Shown here in pieces: positions 25,116 through 33,954 of a DNA stretch of 64,000 nt. Numbering within the stretch: position 1 is the first letter of the stretch; the number at the start of each line of letters is the position of its first letter. The notes below the pieces were generated by a model that saw only the letters and a list, made by a program, of their open reading frames with translations, made no database searches and was not told where the DNA came from. The stretch is from positions 2,790,001-2,854,000 of the forward strand of contig CAVWCQ010000008.1 of assembly GCA_963753545.1 (NCBI GenBank), given 5' to 3'. This DNA is from CAVWCQ01 sp963753545 (GTDB lineage Bacteria; Chloroflexota; Anaerolineae; Aggregatilineales; Aggregatilineaceae). Both the position numbers and the translations under genes were made by a program.

Positions 25116-27642
25116 GTGGCGGAGCAAACAAGTCGGCAAACAGAAGACAACATTCAGGTTCTCAAAGGACTTGAAGCCGTCCGCAAGCGTCCAGGTATGT
25201 ACGTTGGCGGCACGGATATTCGAGCTTTGCATCATCTGGTCTATGAAGTAGTGGATAACGCAATTGACGAAGCTCTCGCCGGACGCTGCGACTTCATCGA
25301 AATTGTGATTCATGCTGATGGATCGGTATCGGTGACGGACAACGGCGGTGGTATTCCGGTAGGTATTCATCCCGAAGAAAAAGTATCCACTCTGCAAATT
25401 GTACTGAGTACGTTGCACGCTGGCGGTAAGTTCAACTCGTCGGCCTACAAAGTATCGGGTGGTCTGCACGGCGTCGGTGTTTCGGCAGTGAACGCCCTGT
25501 CTGAATGGCTGGTTGCGGAAGTCTGGCGCGATGGTAATGTGTATCGGCAGGAATACCGTATGGGTATTCCACAGACCGATCGTGTATAGGCCGTGCGCGA
25601 CATGGAACCGGACGAACCAACCGGAACGCGCATCACTTTTTGCCCGACCGGACGATCATGGAAGAGCTGGAGTTTAATTTCACCACGCTCGCCCAGCGCT
25701 TCCGTGAGATGGCATTTGTGGCACGCGGCATTACGATCACCCTGCGCGATGAGCGCGTTCACGCCGGTCCCGCATGAAACAACCTTCTACTTTGAAGGCG
25801 GCGTGTTGTGCGTTTCGTGCGCTATCTAAATCGCAACCGTACGCGGCTCCACGAGCCGGTTTATGCGGAAAAGTGAGCTGGAAGTCACGTACGAGGAAAA
25901 TGGACGCCCCGCCTTTACCGATTGGCGTCGAACTGGCTTTCCAGTATACCGATTCCTCAACGACAACCGAACTGTATTTCGCCAACACGATCCATACCCC
26001 GGACGGTGGCAGCCACCAGGCCGGACTGCGCGCTGCTATCACGCGCACGATCAACAACTATGCGCGAAAAATCGGCATGCTCAAGGAAAAAGACCCGAAC
26101 TTCTCCAGCAATGATACGCTGGAAGGTCTGACGGCAATCGTGAGCGTGAAACATCCCGATCCGCAGTTCGAAAGCCAGACGAAAGTCAAGCTGATGAACC
26201 CGGAAGTGCAGGGTGTTGTGTCGCAGATTGCCTCTGATGCCTATACGGAGTATCTGGAACTGAATCCGCGCGAAGCTAAGCGTATCATCGAGCAGTGTAT
26301 GACCTCTATGCGCGCCCGTGATGCGGCGAAGAAAGCGCGCGATCTGGTGCGGCGCGGCGCAAATCTGCTGGAAAACACGACTCTGCCCGGCAAGTTGGCA
26401 GACTGTTCTGAGCAGGACCCCACCCGCTCCGAAATGTACATCGTGGAAGGTGACTCGGCTGGCGGCTGCTTCTCTGGTGATACTCAGATTGCCCTCACTG
26501 ATGGACGCTCTCTCAGTTTCCGCGAACTGGTCGAGGAACAGGCAGAAGGTAAGGAGCATTTCTGCTATACCATCCGCCATGATGGTAAAGTTGGTATCGA
26601 GCGTGTTCTTCACGCTCGCATCACCAAAAAGAATGCAGAAGTTATTCGGGTATACCTGGACAGCGGCGAAGTGATCACCTGCACGCCCGATCACCAATTT
26701 ATGCTGCGCGATGGCAGCTACAAAGCCGCCGCCGAATTGTCACCATCTAACTCGCTGATGCCCCTTTACCGTAAGCTCTCGGATACGGAAGAAACGGGAA
26801 TTACAATTGACGGCTATGAGATGGTCTGGGATCCACGTTCGGAAAAGTGGCTCTTCACTCATATGCTGGCTGATGAAACGGCCTACTCGGAAACGCCACA
26901 GATAGCCCCCGCGCCTTATAACCACCGTGTTGTGGCTATGGAACGTGTTGAGGAGCATATTGACGTTTATGACGTTGAGGTTCCGCATACGAATAATTTC
27001 GCTCTGGCATCGGGCGTGTTCGTCCACAACAGTGCGAAGCAGGGCCGTGACCGTCATTTCCAGGCGATTTTGCCGCTGCGCGGTAAGATTTTGAATACGG
27101 AGCGCGCCCGGCTGAACAAGATTCTCGACAACAACGAGGTCAAGGCACTCATCTCAGCTTTGGGTGTGGGCATTGGCGATGACTTCAACCTGGACGGGCT
27201 GCGTTATGGGCGCGTGATCATCATGACCGACGCGGACGTAGACGGCGCGCACATTCGCACGCTGCTGCTCACCTTCTTCTTCCGCTATATGACGCCCTTG
27301 ATCACCGCTGGACACCTGTTTATCGCCCAGCCGCCGCTCTACCGGATCGCCCAGCAGAAGCAGGTTTTTTACGCCTACTCCGAAGATGACCGGGTCGAAG
27401 TGCTCAAAGGGTTTACGAACCCAGAAAAAGCAAACATCCAGCGCTATAAGGGTTTGGGCGAGATGAATCCGGAGCAGTTGTGGGAAACGACAATGGACCC
27501 AGCCCACCGCACACTGCTCCAGGTAACGATTGAAGATGCTGCCGAAGCGGATCGCGTCTTTGATATGTTGATGGGCAGCAGCGTCCCTCCCCGCCGCCGC
27601 TTTATCACCACCCACGCCAAGAACGCGACGCTCGACGTTTAA
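25116..27642 (+). CDS. gyrB: DNA gyrase subunit B with mini-intein; disrupted 25587-25925
   Basis: GyrB supplies the ATPase of gyrase, which introduces negative supercoils. GTG start with GGGAGG upstream. The GHKL ATPase region is clear (VYEVVDNAIDEALAG, DNGGGIPVGIH, GGLHGVGVSAVNALSEW), then TOPRIM (YIVEGDSAGG, MTDADVDGAHIR) and the C-terminal QRYKGLGEMNPEQLWETTMDP. Between 25587 and 25925 there is an in-frame TAG (25587-25589) and about five frame changes, while the matching protein (RDMEPDEPTGTRITF, TIMEELEFNFTTLAQRF, FVRYLNRNRTRLHEPVY) can be read across frames. An intein splits the TOPRIM domain. Followed by a terminator. Confidence 0.9.
26467..27030 (+). other. GyrB mini-intein (188 residues)
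   Basis: The intein interrupts GyrB between EGDSAGG and SAKQGRDRHFQ. It starts with the nucleophile Cys (CFSGDTQIALTDGRSL, block A), has block B with the TxxH motif (GEVITCTPDHQFML), block F (VYDVEVPHTNNFALASG) and ends VFVHN followed by Ser, so all splicing residues are present. It is at the same site as the known Synechocystis GyrB intein. The region between blocks B and F retains LMPLYRKLS and GYEMVWDPRSEKWLFTHM, which in larger relatives precede an HNH endonuclease; that endonuclease is missing here. It should splice but not home. Confidence 0.9.
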
Positions 27643-27656
27643 CGGCCAGAAACAAT

Positions 27657-27690
27657 CAGGGCCTGCATCACCAGCAGGCCCTGTTATTTT
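27657..27690. terminator. Terminator between gyrB and the nucleotidyltransferase gene
   Basis: CAGGGCCTGC and GCAGGCCCTG form a perfect ten-base stem with a seven-base loop, followed by TTATTTT. It lies between convergent genes. Confidence 0.85.
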
Positions 27691-28764
27691 AGAGCTGAAC
27701 GAGGCTGTTTTCGGCCAGTACGAGCCGGTGAGTCGCTGGCCGTGAGGTAGCCCGGATGACCTTCGCATTTTCCGCGATCAGGCTGGCATCGATACGCCGC
27801 TCGATGTTCTGAATGATGCAGCAGCACATCACAATACTGTGTTCAATTTCACTGTCTTCGATCAGCACGTCATCGCCAATCGACGTATAGGGGCCAATGT
27901 AGGAGTTGCGGATCGTCACATTGTCACCAATGATCACAGGCCCACGAATGACACTATCGATCACCTGGCAGCCATCGCCTAACAAAACGCGGTGCGATAC
28001 AACAGAAGTCCCCTGGATGCGTTCATCACTGGTTGGGGCCGGACTGAAGGGCAGTTCTTCAAGCACTAATTGATTTGCCAGGACAATAAACTCTGGTTTC
28101 CCCGCATCGATCCACCAGCCATCAACCACATAAGGCATAACCGTTTTTCCCTGATCCAACAGATATTGGATCGCGTCCGTAATTTCCAATTCATTACGCC
28201 AGGACGGTTTGATATGTTTGATGGCTTCAAAGATAGCTGGCTGGAAGACATAGACGCCTGCGATAGCCAGATTGGATGGCGGAACCTCCGGTTTTTCAAC
28301 CAGCCGCTTGATGTGATTCCCATCCAATTCAGCAATACCAAATGCGCTCGGATTGTGAACCTCGGTCAAGGCGAGAGCAGCACAGGCTCCGGTCTGCTCA
28401 AAATGAGTGTAGAGCGCTTTCATCCGATCCTGGAAGATGTTGTCGCCCAGATAAACAATAAAAGATTCATTGCCAATAAAGGGTTCGCAGAGCTGCACAG
28501 CGTGAGCCAGTCCACGCGGATTTTCCTGGGCAATGTACGTCAACGGAATACCTACCGTGCTCAGCCCATCTCCAAGCCGTTCACGAATGGGAAATCGAGG
28601 CTGTCCACCACCAAACCAATCTCAGTCGCGCCCATTTCCGTCAATGTCTCAATCGCATATTTGAGCAGTGCTTTATTGGCAACTGGAACCAGAGGTTTGG
28701 GCATAGTCAGGGTGACGGGGTACAGCCGAGTTCCCTTCCCGGCGCACAAAATCACGGCTTTCAT
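27689..28764 (-). CDS. Sugar-1-phosphate nucleotidyltransferase (RmlA-long type), one frameshift
   Basis: About 358 residues. The N-terminus MKAVILCAGKGTRLYPVTLTMPKPLVPVANK is the nucleotide-binding loop of glucose-1-phosphate thymidylyltransferase-like enzymes. The catalytic core continues with YLGDNIFQD, GIAELDG and GWWIDAGKPEF, and the C-terminus is a left-handed beta-helix (GPVIIGDNVTIRNSYIGPYTSIGDD), which defines the long RmlA type. The frame shifts near 28600: reading the other frame restores IRERLGDGLSTVGIPLTYIAQ. Product is likely dTDP- or UDP-glucose for glycan synthesis; exact substrate unknown. Confidence 0.85.
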
Positions 28765-28883
28765 CGGATATCTTTACCTGCTTTCTTTCTGACGGTGTGT
28801 GAAGCGCGCGGCTGTAAAAACAGTCGTAACCTTATACAAGATGCTAACGCCTGTCTATCTTGGCTGCAAGTTATATCTGCCAC

Positions 28884-29411
28884 CTATTTGCATTCTTTGC
28901 GAAATGTTGCCAACCACTTTTCGGCATCTTTGTAGAGTTTGTCTTCAGGATTCAAGAGCTTTAGCGCTACTTCGGCATCGCGCACAGCATCTTGCGCTTT
29001 TCCAGAGAGACAAAAAGCAACCGCACGGTGGCTGTAGATTTCGGGGCGGTTTGGCTCAACCTTTTGAGCGCGGGAAAAGTAGGCGATAGCCTCTTCATAC
29101 TTACCCTCCTCGAAGGCCCGCATCCCGCGCCCATAATGAGCTAGCCACTGCATTGGGTCCAATTTGAGGCCATAGGCAAAATCCTCTTCAGCCTCGTCGG
29201 GACGCTGGCTTTGCAGCAGTATCATACCCCGAGCGACATAAAACTCAGCCTGTTTTGGATCCTGTTCAAGCGCGGCATCCAGATCAGCCAGAGCAAGATC
29301 AAGCTTATTCTTTTCAAAATGATGCAGGCCGCGCTCATAATATCGTTCGGCAGAGGAGAGTGATTTCCCGAATCGCCCGGCGCGCTTCTGATACCAGGCT
29401 GGTTGGCTCAT
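28884..29411 (-). CDS. TPR-repeat protein
   Basis: 175 residues from ATG 29411. The longer open frame to 29504 overlaps an interspersed repeat and is rejected. About four tetratricopeptide repeats are visible, for example AERYYERGLHHFEKNKLDLA, AEFYVARGMILLQSQRPDEA, and WLAHYGRGMRAFEEGKYEEA, so it is a protein-interaction scaffold. No signal peptide. It is on the same strand as the downstream nucleotidyltransferase but separated by about 120 bases. Partners unknown. Confidence 0.8.
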   Translation of the reverse strand: MSQPAWYQKRAGRFGKSLSSAERYYERGLHHFEKNKLDLALADLDAALEQDPKQAEFYVARGMILLQSQRPDEAEEDFAYGLKLDPMQWLAHYGRGMRAFEEGKYEEAIAYFSRAQKVEPNRPEIYSHRAVAFCLSGKAQDAVRDAEVALKLLNPEDKLYKDAEKWLATFRKECK

Positions 29412-29450
29412 CGCTGGTATATCTCCCTGAGTACGTCTGTCCGAAAATCG

Positions 29451-29512
29451 CTTTTGTACGGCGCTGCCAGCGTGCAAAGCTAAGCCGCTACGCCGCCGCG
29501 CCAAAATACTAA
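29451..29512. repeat. Interspersed GC-rich repeat, copy C
   Basis: The stretch beginning TTTTGTACGGCGCTGCC and containing AGCTAAGCCGC resembles the repeats at 45772-45820 and 56321-56370. It lies in the gap between the TPR and membrane protein genes. Confidence 0.4.
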
Positions 29513-29534
29513 GCCTATGCGCTAAGCCTATGCG
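29509..29534. repeat. Tandem 13-base duplication at a stop codon
   Basis: CTAAGCCTATGCG occurs twice without a gap. The second copy contains the stop codon of the minus-strand gene starting at 30889. Confidence 0.8.
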
Positions 29535-30889
29535 CCTTTGCCACCTCGTCCAACGCGCTTAAACAGATCGTTCATCTGGCGCAGGACGTTATTCTGATTC
29601 ATCCCGGCTACCGCGCAGAGAAGCCATGCCACGGCGATCTCCAGGCGGAAGGTAGAGGTTGACTGCAATACGTCGTCGTTGATCACGGCATAGAGCAAAA
29701 ACATCAGCAGGCCCATCACGCCGCCCAGCAGCGGATTGAACAGGTACCAACTGATGTGGATCGGGTCAAAGTCACGGAGGCGGGTCGTATGCCGTTCTAA
29801 GGTCAGGTAACCAGAAATCAGTGCGCCTAGCACACCAAATAACATCGGGTGGTAAAACGCGGCAACCACGCTCACACCGACGGCATCAGCAACCCCGGCA
29901 AACAGTTCTTTGAGGGCAAAGAGCACCACCCAGGCAATTCCCCAGCCCAGATAATAATTGAGCAGCAAGGGGCGGTACTTCCCCACGTCGGAAATCACCT
30001 TGCGCTGGCGGTTCAGATCGGCTCGAATGCGATACACAATCGCCCGCGCATCATCATAATTGGCCCGCAACTCCAACAGCATCGAACTGGCTCGCAGCAG
30101 TTCCTGCTGGTACACATCTGTTGAACCCCGGTCTCCCTGCACATTTTGCACGAGATCTTCGTGCATGGCCTCAATCTGATCCCACAGCTTTTTCAGGTGC
30201 TCGTCATCGACCAGCGTCTCAAGCAGGCCCTTATCCGGCTCGGCGGTAGAGTGAAACAGTTCTTCAGATCCCTGCCGCTTGAGAATGGGCGCGAAGGGAT
30301 CGGCAAATTCGTTGGGCTGTGCAGGCTCGATCACCTCTCCTGGTGGAACGACAAGTCCACCTTCGTGCTCCTCAACCGCTGTAACACGTCCAAACATTGG
30401 TCGAGAAGCCTGTTTGTTGACAGGCCACATATCAGATTGCACAGGCGGCACACCAACCCGTGTTTCCGCTTTGACTTCGGGTACACGCACGGGTTCTTGT
30501 TGTTCAGGCGCGCGCTCAAAATCTCGTTCAGGGAGCGGCATAGCCTCATTCACCGGAGCGGGCGAGACTTCTGGCTGATCAAGTGCCTGCTGGAAAGTTG
30601 CCTGATCCGCCTCTACCTCCAGCGGGTCGCCAAAGCCCATCACAGGAACATCGGACTCCAGGAGTTCACGGTTGGGAATATCATCAAAATCGAGCAAAGA
30701 TGCTTTTTCGTCCGGCGTCAAGGTCAGCGCGGCTGGATCGATGCTCTGCTGCGAAACATCCGCACTGGGGGGTTCAACCAGGGCATTGACTTCCTCCAGT
30801 TCATCACTGCCATGCTGTCCGAGCAGAATTTCTCGTCCTTTTCCGCGCAGTGAAGCTCTGGGCCGCCGTTCATGATGTGTATCGTCCAT
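29528..30889 (-). CDS. Acidic protein with four C-terminal membrane helices, next to ParA
   Basis: 453 residues from ATG 30889 (GAGGAG upstream). The first 250 or so residues are acidic, Pro/Glu-rich and probably disordered, with a short basic start (HHERRPRASLRGKGR). A helical region (YQQELLRASSMLLELRANYD) leads to four hydrophobic segments between about 335 and 435, including LFGVLGALISGYLTL and FNPLLGGVMGLLMFLLYAVI. No family recognised. Its first 20 bases overlap the end of the ParA gene, so the two are translationally coupled; it may be the membrane or polar partner of that ParA. Confidence 0.75.
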   Translation of the reverse strand: MDDTHHERRPRASLRGKGREILLGQHGSDELEEVNALVEPPSADVSQQSIDPAALTLTPDEKASLLDFDDIPNRELLESDVPVMGFGDPLEVEADQATFQQALDQPEVSPAPVNEAMPLPERDFERAPEQQEPVRVPEVKAETRVGVPPVQSDMWPVNKQASRPMFGRVTAVEEHEGGLVVPPGEVIEPAQPNEFADPFAPILKRQGSEELFHSTAEPDKGLLETLVDDEHLKKLWDQIEAMHEDLVQNVQGDRGSTDVYQQELLRASSMLLELRANYDDARAIVYRIRADLNRQRKVISDVGKYRPLLLNYYLGWGIAWVVLFALKELFAGVADAVGVSVVAAFYHPMLFGVLGALISGYLTLERHTTRLRDFDPIHISWYLFNPLLGGVMGLLMFLLYAVINDDVLQSTSTFRLEIAVAWLLCAVAGMNQNNVLRQMNDLFKRVGRGGKGA

Positions 30890-31640
30890 GTGTGATCTCC
30901 TCTGCCAATGTCCGGTAGCCCTGTGAGATCGGGTGCCGGGGAACATATTCCAGCACGGATAGGCCAGCAATCGGTGCTTCTGCGACCACATCATCGTACA
31001 GGATCAGGGTTTTAAACATTTTCGGTCCAAAAACAGACCGCAGTTCTTCCACTACTTCCTGGGCGTGCGGCGAATCGGGCTTGTACATGGTCCCGAACAG
31101 ACCACCCAGGCGCAGCTTGGGGTTGAGATTGTTTTTCACACGCACGACTGTATCCATCAGAGGCCGCACACCGCGCATCGCCAGGTATTGGCACTGCACC
31201 GGGATCAGCACTTCGTCGGCTGCGACAAGGCCGTTTGCCGCCATAATGCCCAATCCGGGCGGCGTGTCAATCAGGATGTAGTCAAACGGAATCCGGCTTT
31301 GCTGCAAGGATTGCCGCAGACGATTTGCCCGATCGGGCATCGCCGCCAGCCGAATTTCCGCTGCTGCCAGATCCACGCTCGCCGGGACCAGGGCCAGTCT
31401 GCCCCGCACCGGGCGCATCACACGCGCCAGCGAAATGTGGCTGTACATGATCAGGGAATAAGCGCTGCGCCGGATATCGTACGTATCAATCCCAAACGCG
31501 GCAGTCAACCCACCCTGAGGATCCAGATCGATCAGCAGCACCCGCGAACCTTTCTCCGCCAGCGCCACCCCCAGATTCATCACAGAGGTTGATTTGCCGA
31601 CGCCGCCCTTCTGGTTCGCTATGACAAGCGTCCGTGTCAT
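30870..31640 (-). CDS. ParA/MinD-family ATPase (orphan)
   Basis: 256 residues from ATG 31640 (AGGAAG upstream). The deviant Walker A is KGGVGKSTSVMNLGVALA, Walker A' is DLDPQGGLTAAFG, and Walker B is YILIDTPPGLGIM, as in Soj/ParA. The C-terminus LSVLEYVPRHPISQGYRTLAEEI is typical. There is no ParB gene next to it; instead it overlaps a four-helix membrane protein. It may position a cargo in the cell rather than segregate chromosomes (inference). An extended -10 promoter lies just upstream. Confidence 0.9.
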   Translation of the reverse strand: MTRTLVIANQKGGVGKSTSVMNLGVALAEKGSRVLLIDLDPQGGLTAAFGIDTYDIRRSAYSLIMYSHISLARVMRPVRGRLALVPASVDLAAAEIRLAAMPDRANRLRQSLQQSRIPFDYILIDTPPGLGIMAANGLVAADEVLIPVQCQYLAMRGVRPLMDTVVRVKNNLNPKLRLGGLFGTMYKPDSPHAQEVVEELRSVFGPKMFKTLILYDDVVAEAPIAGLSVLEYVPRHPISQGYRTLAEEITHGRYTS

Positions 31641-31673
31641 GGAGTTTCTTCCTGGTGAATCCACGCTGGCTGC

Positions 31674-31682
31674 ATTATAACA
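31674..31682 (-). promoter_or_regulatory. Extended -10 promoter of the ParA gene
   Basis: On the minus strand TGTTATAAT (TG-n-TATAAT) lies 34 bases before the ParA ATG. A weak -35 (TTCTGG) is at about the right distance. Confidence 0.55.
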
Positions 31683-31825
31683 TACCCAACAACTTCGCCA
31701 GAACTTGTCTTTCATTGTGAGGAAACTCTGTGTTTTCACCGTATTATGTGATACACTTCGCCGCTTGGGATGGTCGGCTTGCTGCCCGCTCATCTTATAT
31801 CAACAGCTATTGAGGGCCATGTCTG

Positions 31826-32476
31826 ATGGAACAACTGATTCACTTCAATCTTGAAGAATTTATCCGAACCGTTGGTTATATCGGTGTTTTTGCTATCATC
31901 TTTGCCGAATCCGGCTTGTTGATCGGGTTCTTCCTGCCCGGTGACAGTTTGCTGTTCACCGCGGGCTTTCTCGCCTCGCAGGGCTATCTCAACTACCCAC
32001 TGCTTGCCATCGGCTGCTTCATTGCTGCCGTAGCGGGCGATAGTGTAGGCTATTGGTTCGGACATCGCGTGGGAAGCAAGCTGTTCCAGCGCGAAGACTC
32101 GCTGTTCTTCAAGAAGAAGTATGTCTACCGGGCGCAGGCTCTCTATGAAAAACATGGCGGCAAAATCATTGTCATTGCCCGCTTTATGCCCATTGTGCGC
32201 ACCTTCGCCCCCATTGTTGCGGGCGTTGGTACCATGCATTACCGCCGCTTCATTTCATTTAATGTCATTGGTGGTTTCGGCTGGGCGGTCGGTGTTTGCA
32301 GCGCCGGGTATTTCCTGGGCAATGCCATTCCAAACGTCGATAAGTACCTGCTGCCGATCATCTTCCTGATCATCATCGTTTCCGTCATGCCCCCTGCTTA
32401 CCATTTCCTGAAGGAATACCTGGCGGAACGCCGCGCGCGGCAGACGGTTGTGCCCGAGACGGACGCGAAAGTCTAG
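31826..32476 (+). CDS. DedA/SNARE-associated (VTT-domain) membrane protein
   Basis: 216 residues with about five membrane segments. The DedA signature is visible: FAESGLLIGFFLPGDSLLFTAG near the N-terminus and FMPIVRTFAPIVAGVGTMHYRRF with the conserved R-x3-P-x-x-AG loop. DedA proteins are lipid scramblase/flippase-type envelope proteins needed for undecaprenyl phosphate or phospholipid transport. Divergent from the ParA gene and followed by a terminator. Confidence 0.92.
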   Translation: MEQLIHFNLEEFIRTVGYIGVFAIIFAESGLLIGFFLPGDSLLFTAGFLASQGYLNYPLLAIGCFIAAVAGDSVGYWFGHRVGSKLFQREDSLFFKKKYVYRAQALYEKHGGKIIVIARFMPIVRTFAPIVAGVGTMHYRRFISFNVIGGFGWAVGVCSAGYFLGNAIPNVDKYLLPIIFLIIIVSVMPPAYHFLKEYLAERRARQTVVPETDAKV

Positions 32477-32502
32477 CCTCATCCATTAATCATCCATCTG
32501 CG

Positions 32503-32537
32503 CAGGGGGATATGCATTCCCCCTGTTTTGTTTTTGG
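32503..32537 (+). terminator. Terminator after dedA
   Basis: CAGGGGGA and TCCCCCTG form a stem around ATATGCAT, followed by TTTTGTTTTT. Confidence 0.85.
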
Positions 32538-32544
32538 GGATGAA

Positions 32545-32573
32545 TTGACTCCCTCTAACAGAGTGAGTATAGT
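32545..32573 (+). promoter_or_regulatory. Promoter of the bactofilin gene
   Basis: TTGACT (32545-32550) and TATAGT (32568-32573) are 17 bases apart, about 40 bases before the bactofilin ATG and immediately after the dedA terminator. Confidence 0.75.
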
Positions 32574-32614
32574 TTTGGGCAAAATGATCTGCATGTTGAG
32601 AAGGATTTCTTCTG

Positions 32615-33235
32615 ATGTCGATCTTTGGTAGCCGCAAGCAGACTTCTGCCCCCGTTCCGCTAACCGCAACCGAACCCAGTGCACCGCCTGCCGCTGCTCC
32701 AGCTTCGGTTCGGCAGCCAGTTGGTTTCGAAACCGTACTGGGAGCCAGCGCAACGTTGAAGGGTGATCTGAAGAGTCAAGCCAATATTCGGCTGGATGGC
32801 ATATTCGAAGGCACATTAGAGATTGACGGAAATGTCCTGGTTGGTGAAACAGCCAAAATTACGGCTGATATTCATGCCAAAAATGTCTCAATCGCAGGCG
32901 CAGTTCGGGGCAATGTCAGCGGCAAAAAGGTGCAAATTTTACGCACGGGGCGTGTCTGGGGGGATATCAACGCGACAGCCATTGCGACGGAAGAAGGCGC
33001 TTTTATCGACGGCAAGATCACGATGATTAGCCACGAAGCCTTCCAGACCTTCGATCCGGCAGCGCTGCCGCTGCCCGAAGAATTGAAGTTAGAAGAAGAA
33101 ATCGAGGATATTGCCCTTCCTCCTGCAGAGGAGATATCCCAGCATACAGCACTCGAATTACCTGAAGAAAACCCTGATCCCGAAGAGAAAGAAGATATGG
33201 ACGAATCGCAGTCGGGTGAGGAGCATCTCGAATAG
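32615..33235 (+). CDS. Bactofilin (polymer-forming cytoskeletal protein)
   Basis: 206 residues. A Pro/Ala-rich N-terminal tail (about 1-40) is followed by a right-handed beta-helix of bactofilin type: GASATLKGDLKSQANIRLDG, FEGTLEIDGNVLVGETAKI, AVRGNVSGKKVQILRTGRVWG. The C-terminal 60 residues are acidic and unstructured (EENPDPEEKEDMDESQSG). Bactofilins polymerise without nucleotides and organise cell-wall or other membrane processes. It has its own promoter; the bifunctional nuclease gene follows about 95 bases later. Confidence 0.9.
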   Translation: MSIFGSRKQTSAPVPLTATEPSAPPAAAPASVRQPVGFETVLGASATLKGDLKSQANIRLDGIFEGTLEIDGNVLVGETAKITADIHAKNVSIAGAVRGNVSGKKVQILRTGRVWGDINATAIATEEGAFIDGKITMISHEAFQTFDPAALPLPEELKLEEEIEDIALPPAEEISQHTALELPEENPDPEEKEDMDESQSGEEHLE

Positions 33236-33331
33236 CAGTGCTTTGCTGGCATTTTAAAGTTGATGGTATAATCAATCCTAGTTGAACCACTGTTACCCGT
33301 CCGGTACGTGGAAGTTTTAGGGACAATTTTA

Positions 33332-33865
33332 ATGATCAAAGTTTACATCGATAGCATTCGCGTCAGCCTGATGTCGCAGCTCCGTGTTGTCATCCTTAAA
33401 GACCCGGCCAGCGGCAAATACCTGCCTATTTTTATTGGCCCCTGTGAAGCCGAAGCTATCGCCGTCAAGCTGCAAGGCATGACGATGGAGCGTCCCCTCA
33501 CCCACGATCTGTTAAAATCGGTCATCGCGGAACTGGGCGGGCAGGTTAAGCACATCGTTGTGAACGATCTACGCCAGGACACATTTTACGCTCAGATTGT
33601 TATTGAACTGAATGGCACAACTCGGCAGATCAACTCACGACCAAGCGATGCCATCGCCCTCGCTGTGCGTCTGGATGTGCCCCTCTATGTTGAAGAATCT
33701 GTAATGGACCGGGCCGCTATTATGCCGGATGAAGAAGTCGAAAGTGAAGCGACGGATACGCCTGGCAAGTCTGAGTCGGAAGGAAAGAACCGGCTGAGCA
33801 TTTTTGAAGATTTCGTTGAATCGTTAGACCTGGATGATCTGGACACTGACGAAGACGACGAGTAA
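33332..33865 (+). CDS. Bifunctional nuclease family protein (DUF151)
   Basis: 177 residues from ATG 33332 (AGGGA upstream); a GTG at 33308 is an alternative. The DUF151 core covers the first 130 residues: YIDSIRVSLMSQLRVVILKD, LPIFIGPCEAEAIAVKLQG, SRPSDAIALAVRLDVPLYVEE. Related plant and Thermotoga proteins have DNase/RNase activity, but the bacterial role is unclear. The C-terminus is acidic (ending DLDTDEDDE). Followed by a terminator. Confidence 0.9.
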   Translation: MIKVYIDSIRVSLMSQLRVVILKDPASGKYLPIFIGPCEAEAIAVKLQGMTMERPLTHDLLKSVIAELGGQVKHIVVNDLRQDTFYAQIVIELNGTTRQINSRPSDAIALAVRLDVPLYVEESVMDRAAIMPDEEVESEATDTPGKSESEGKNRLSIFEDFVESLDLDDLDTDEDDE

Positions 33866-33898
33866 CCCTCGGCTAGCATTTTTAATTGCACACTCAAG

Positions 33899-33930
33899 AC
33901 GGGGGCGCTCGGCAGGCGACCCCCGTTTTT
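33899..33930 (+). terminator. Terminator before dnaB
   Basis: ACGGGGGCG and CGACCCCCGT form a stem around CTCGGCAGG, followed by TTTTT. Confidence 0.85.
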
Positions 33931-33954
33931 AACCCACCTATAACGAAGGAATAT

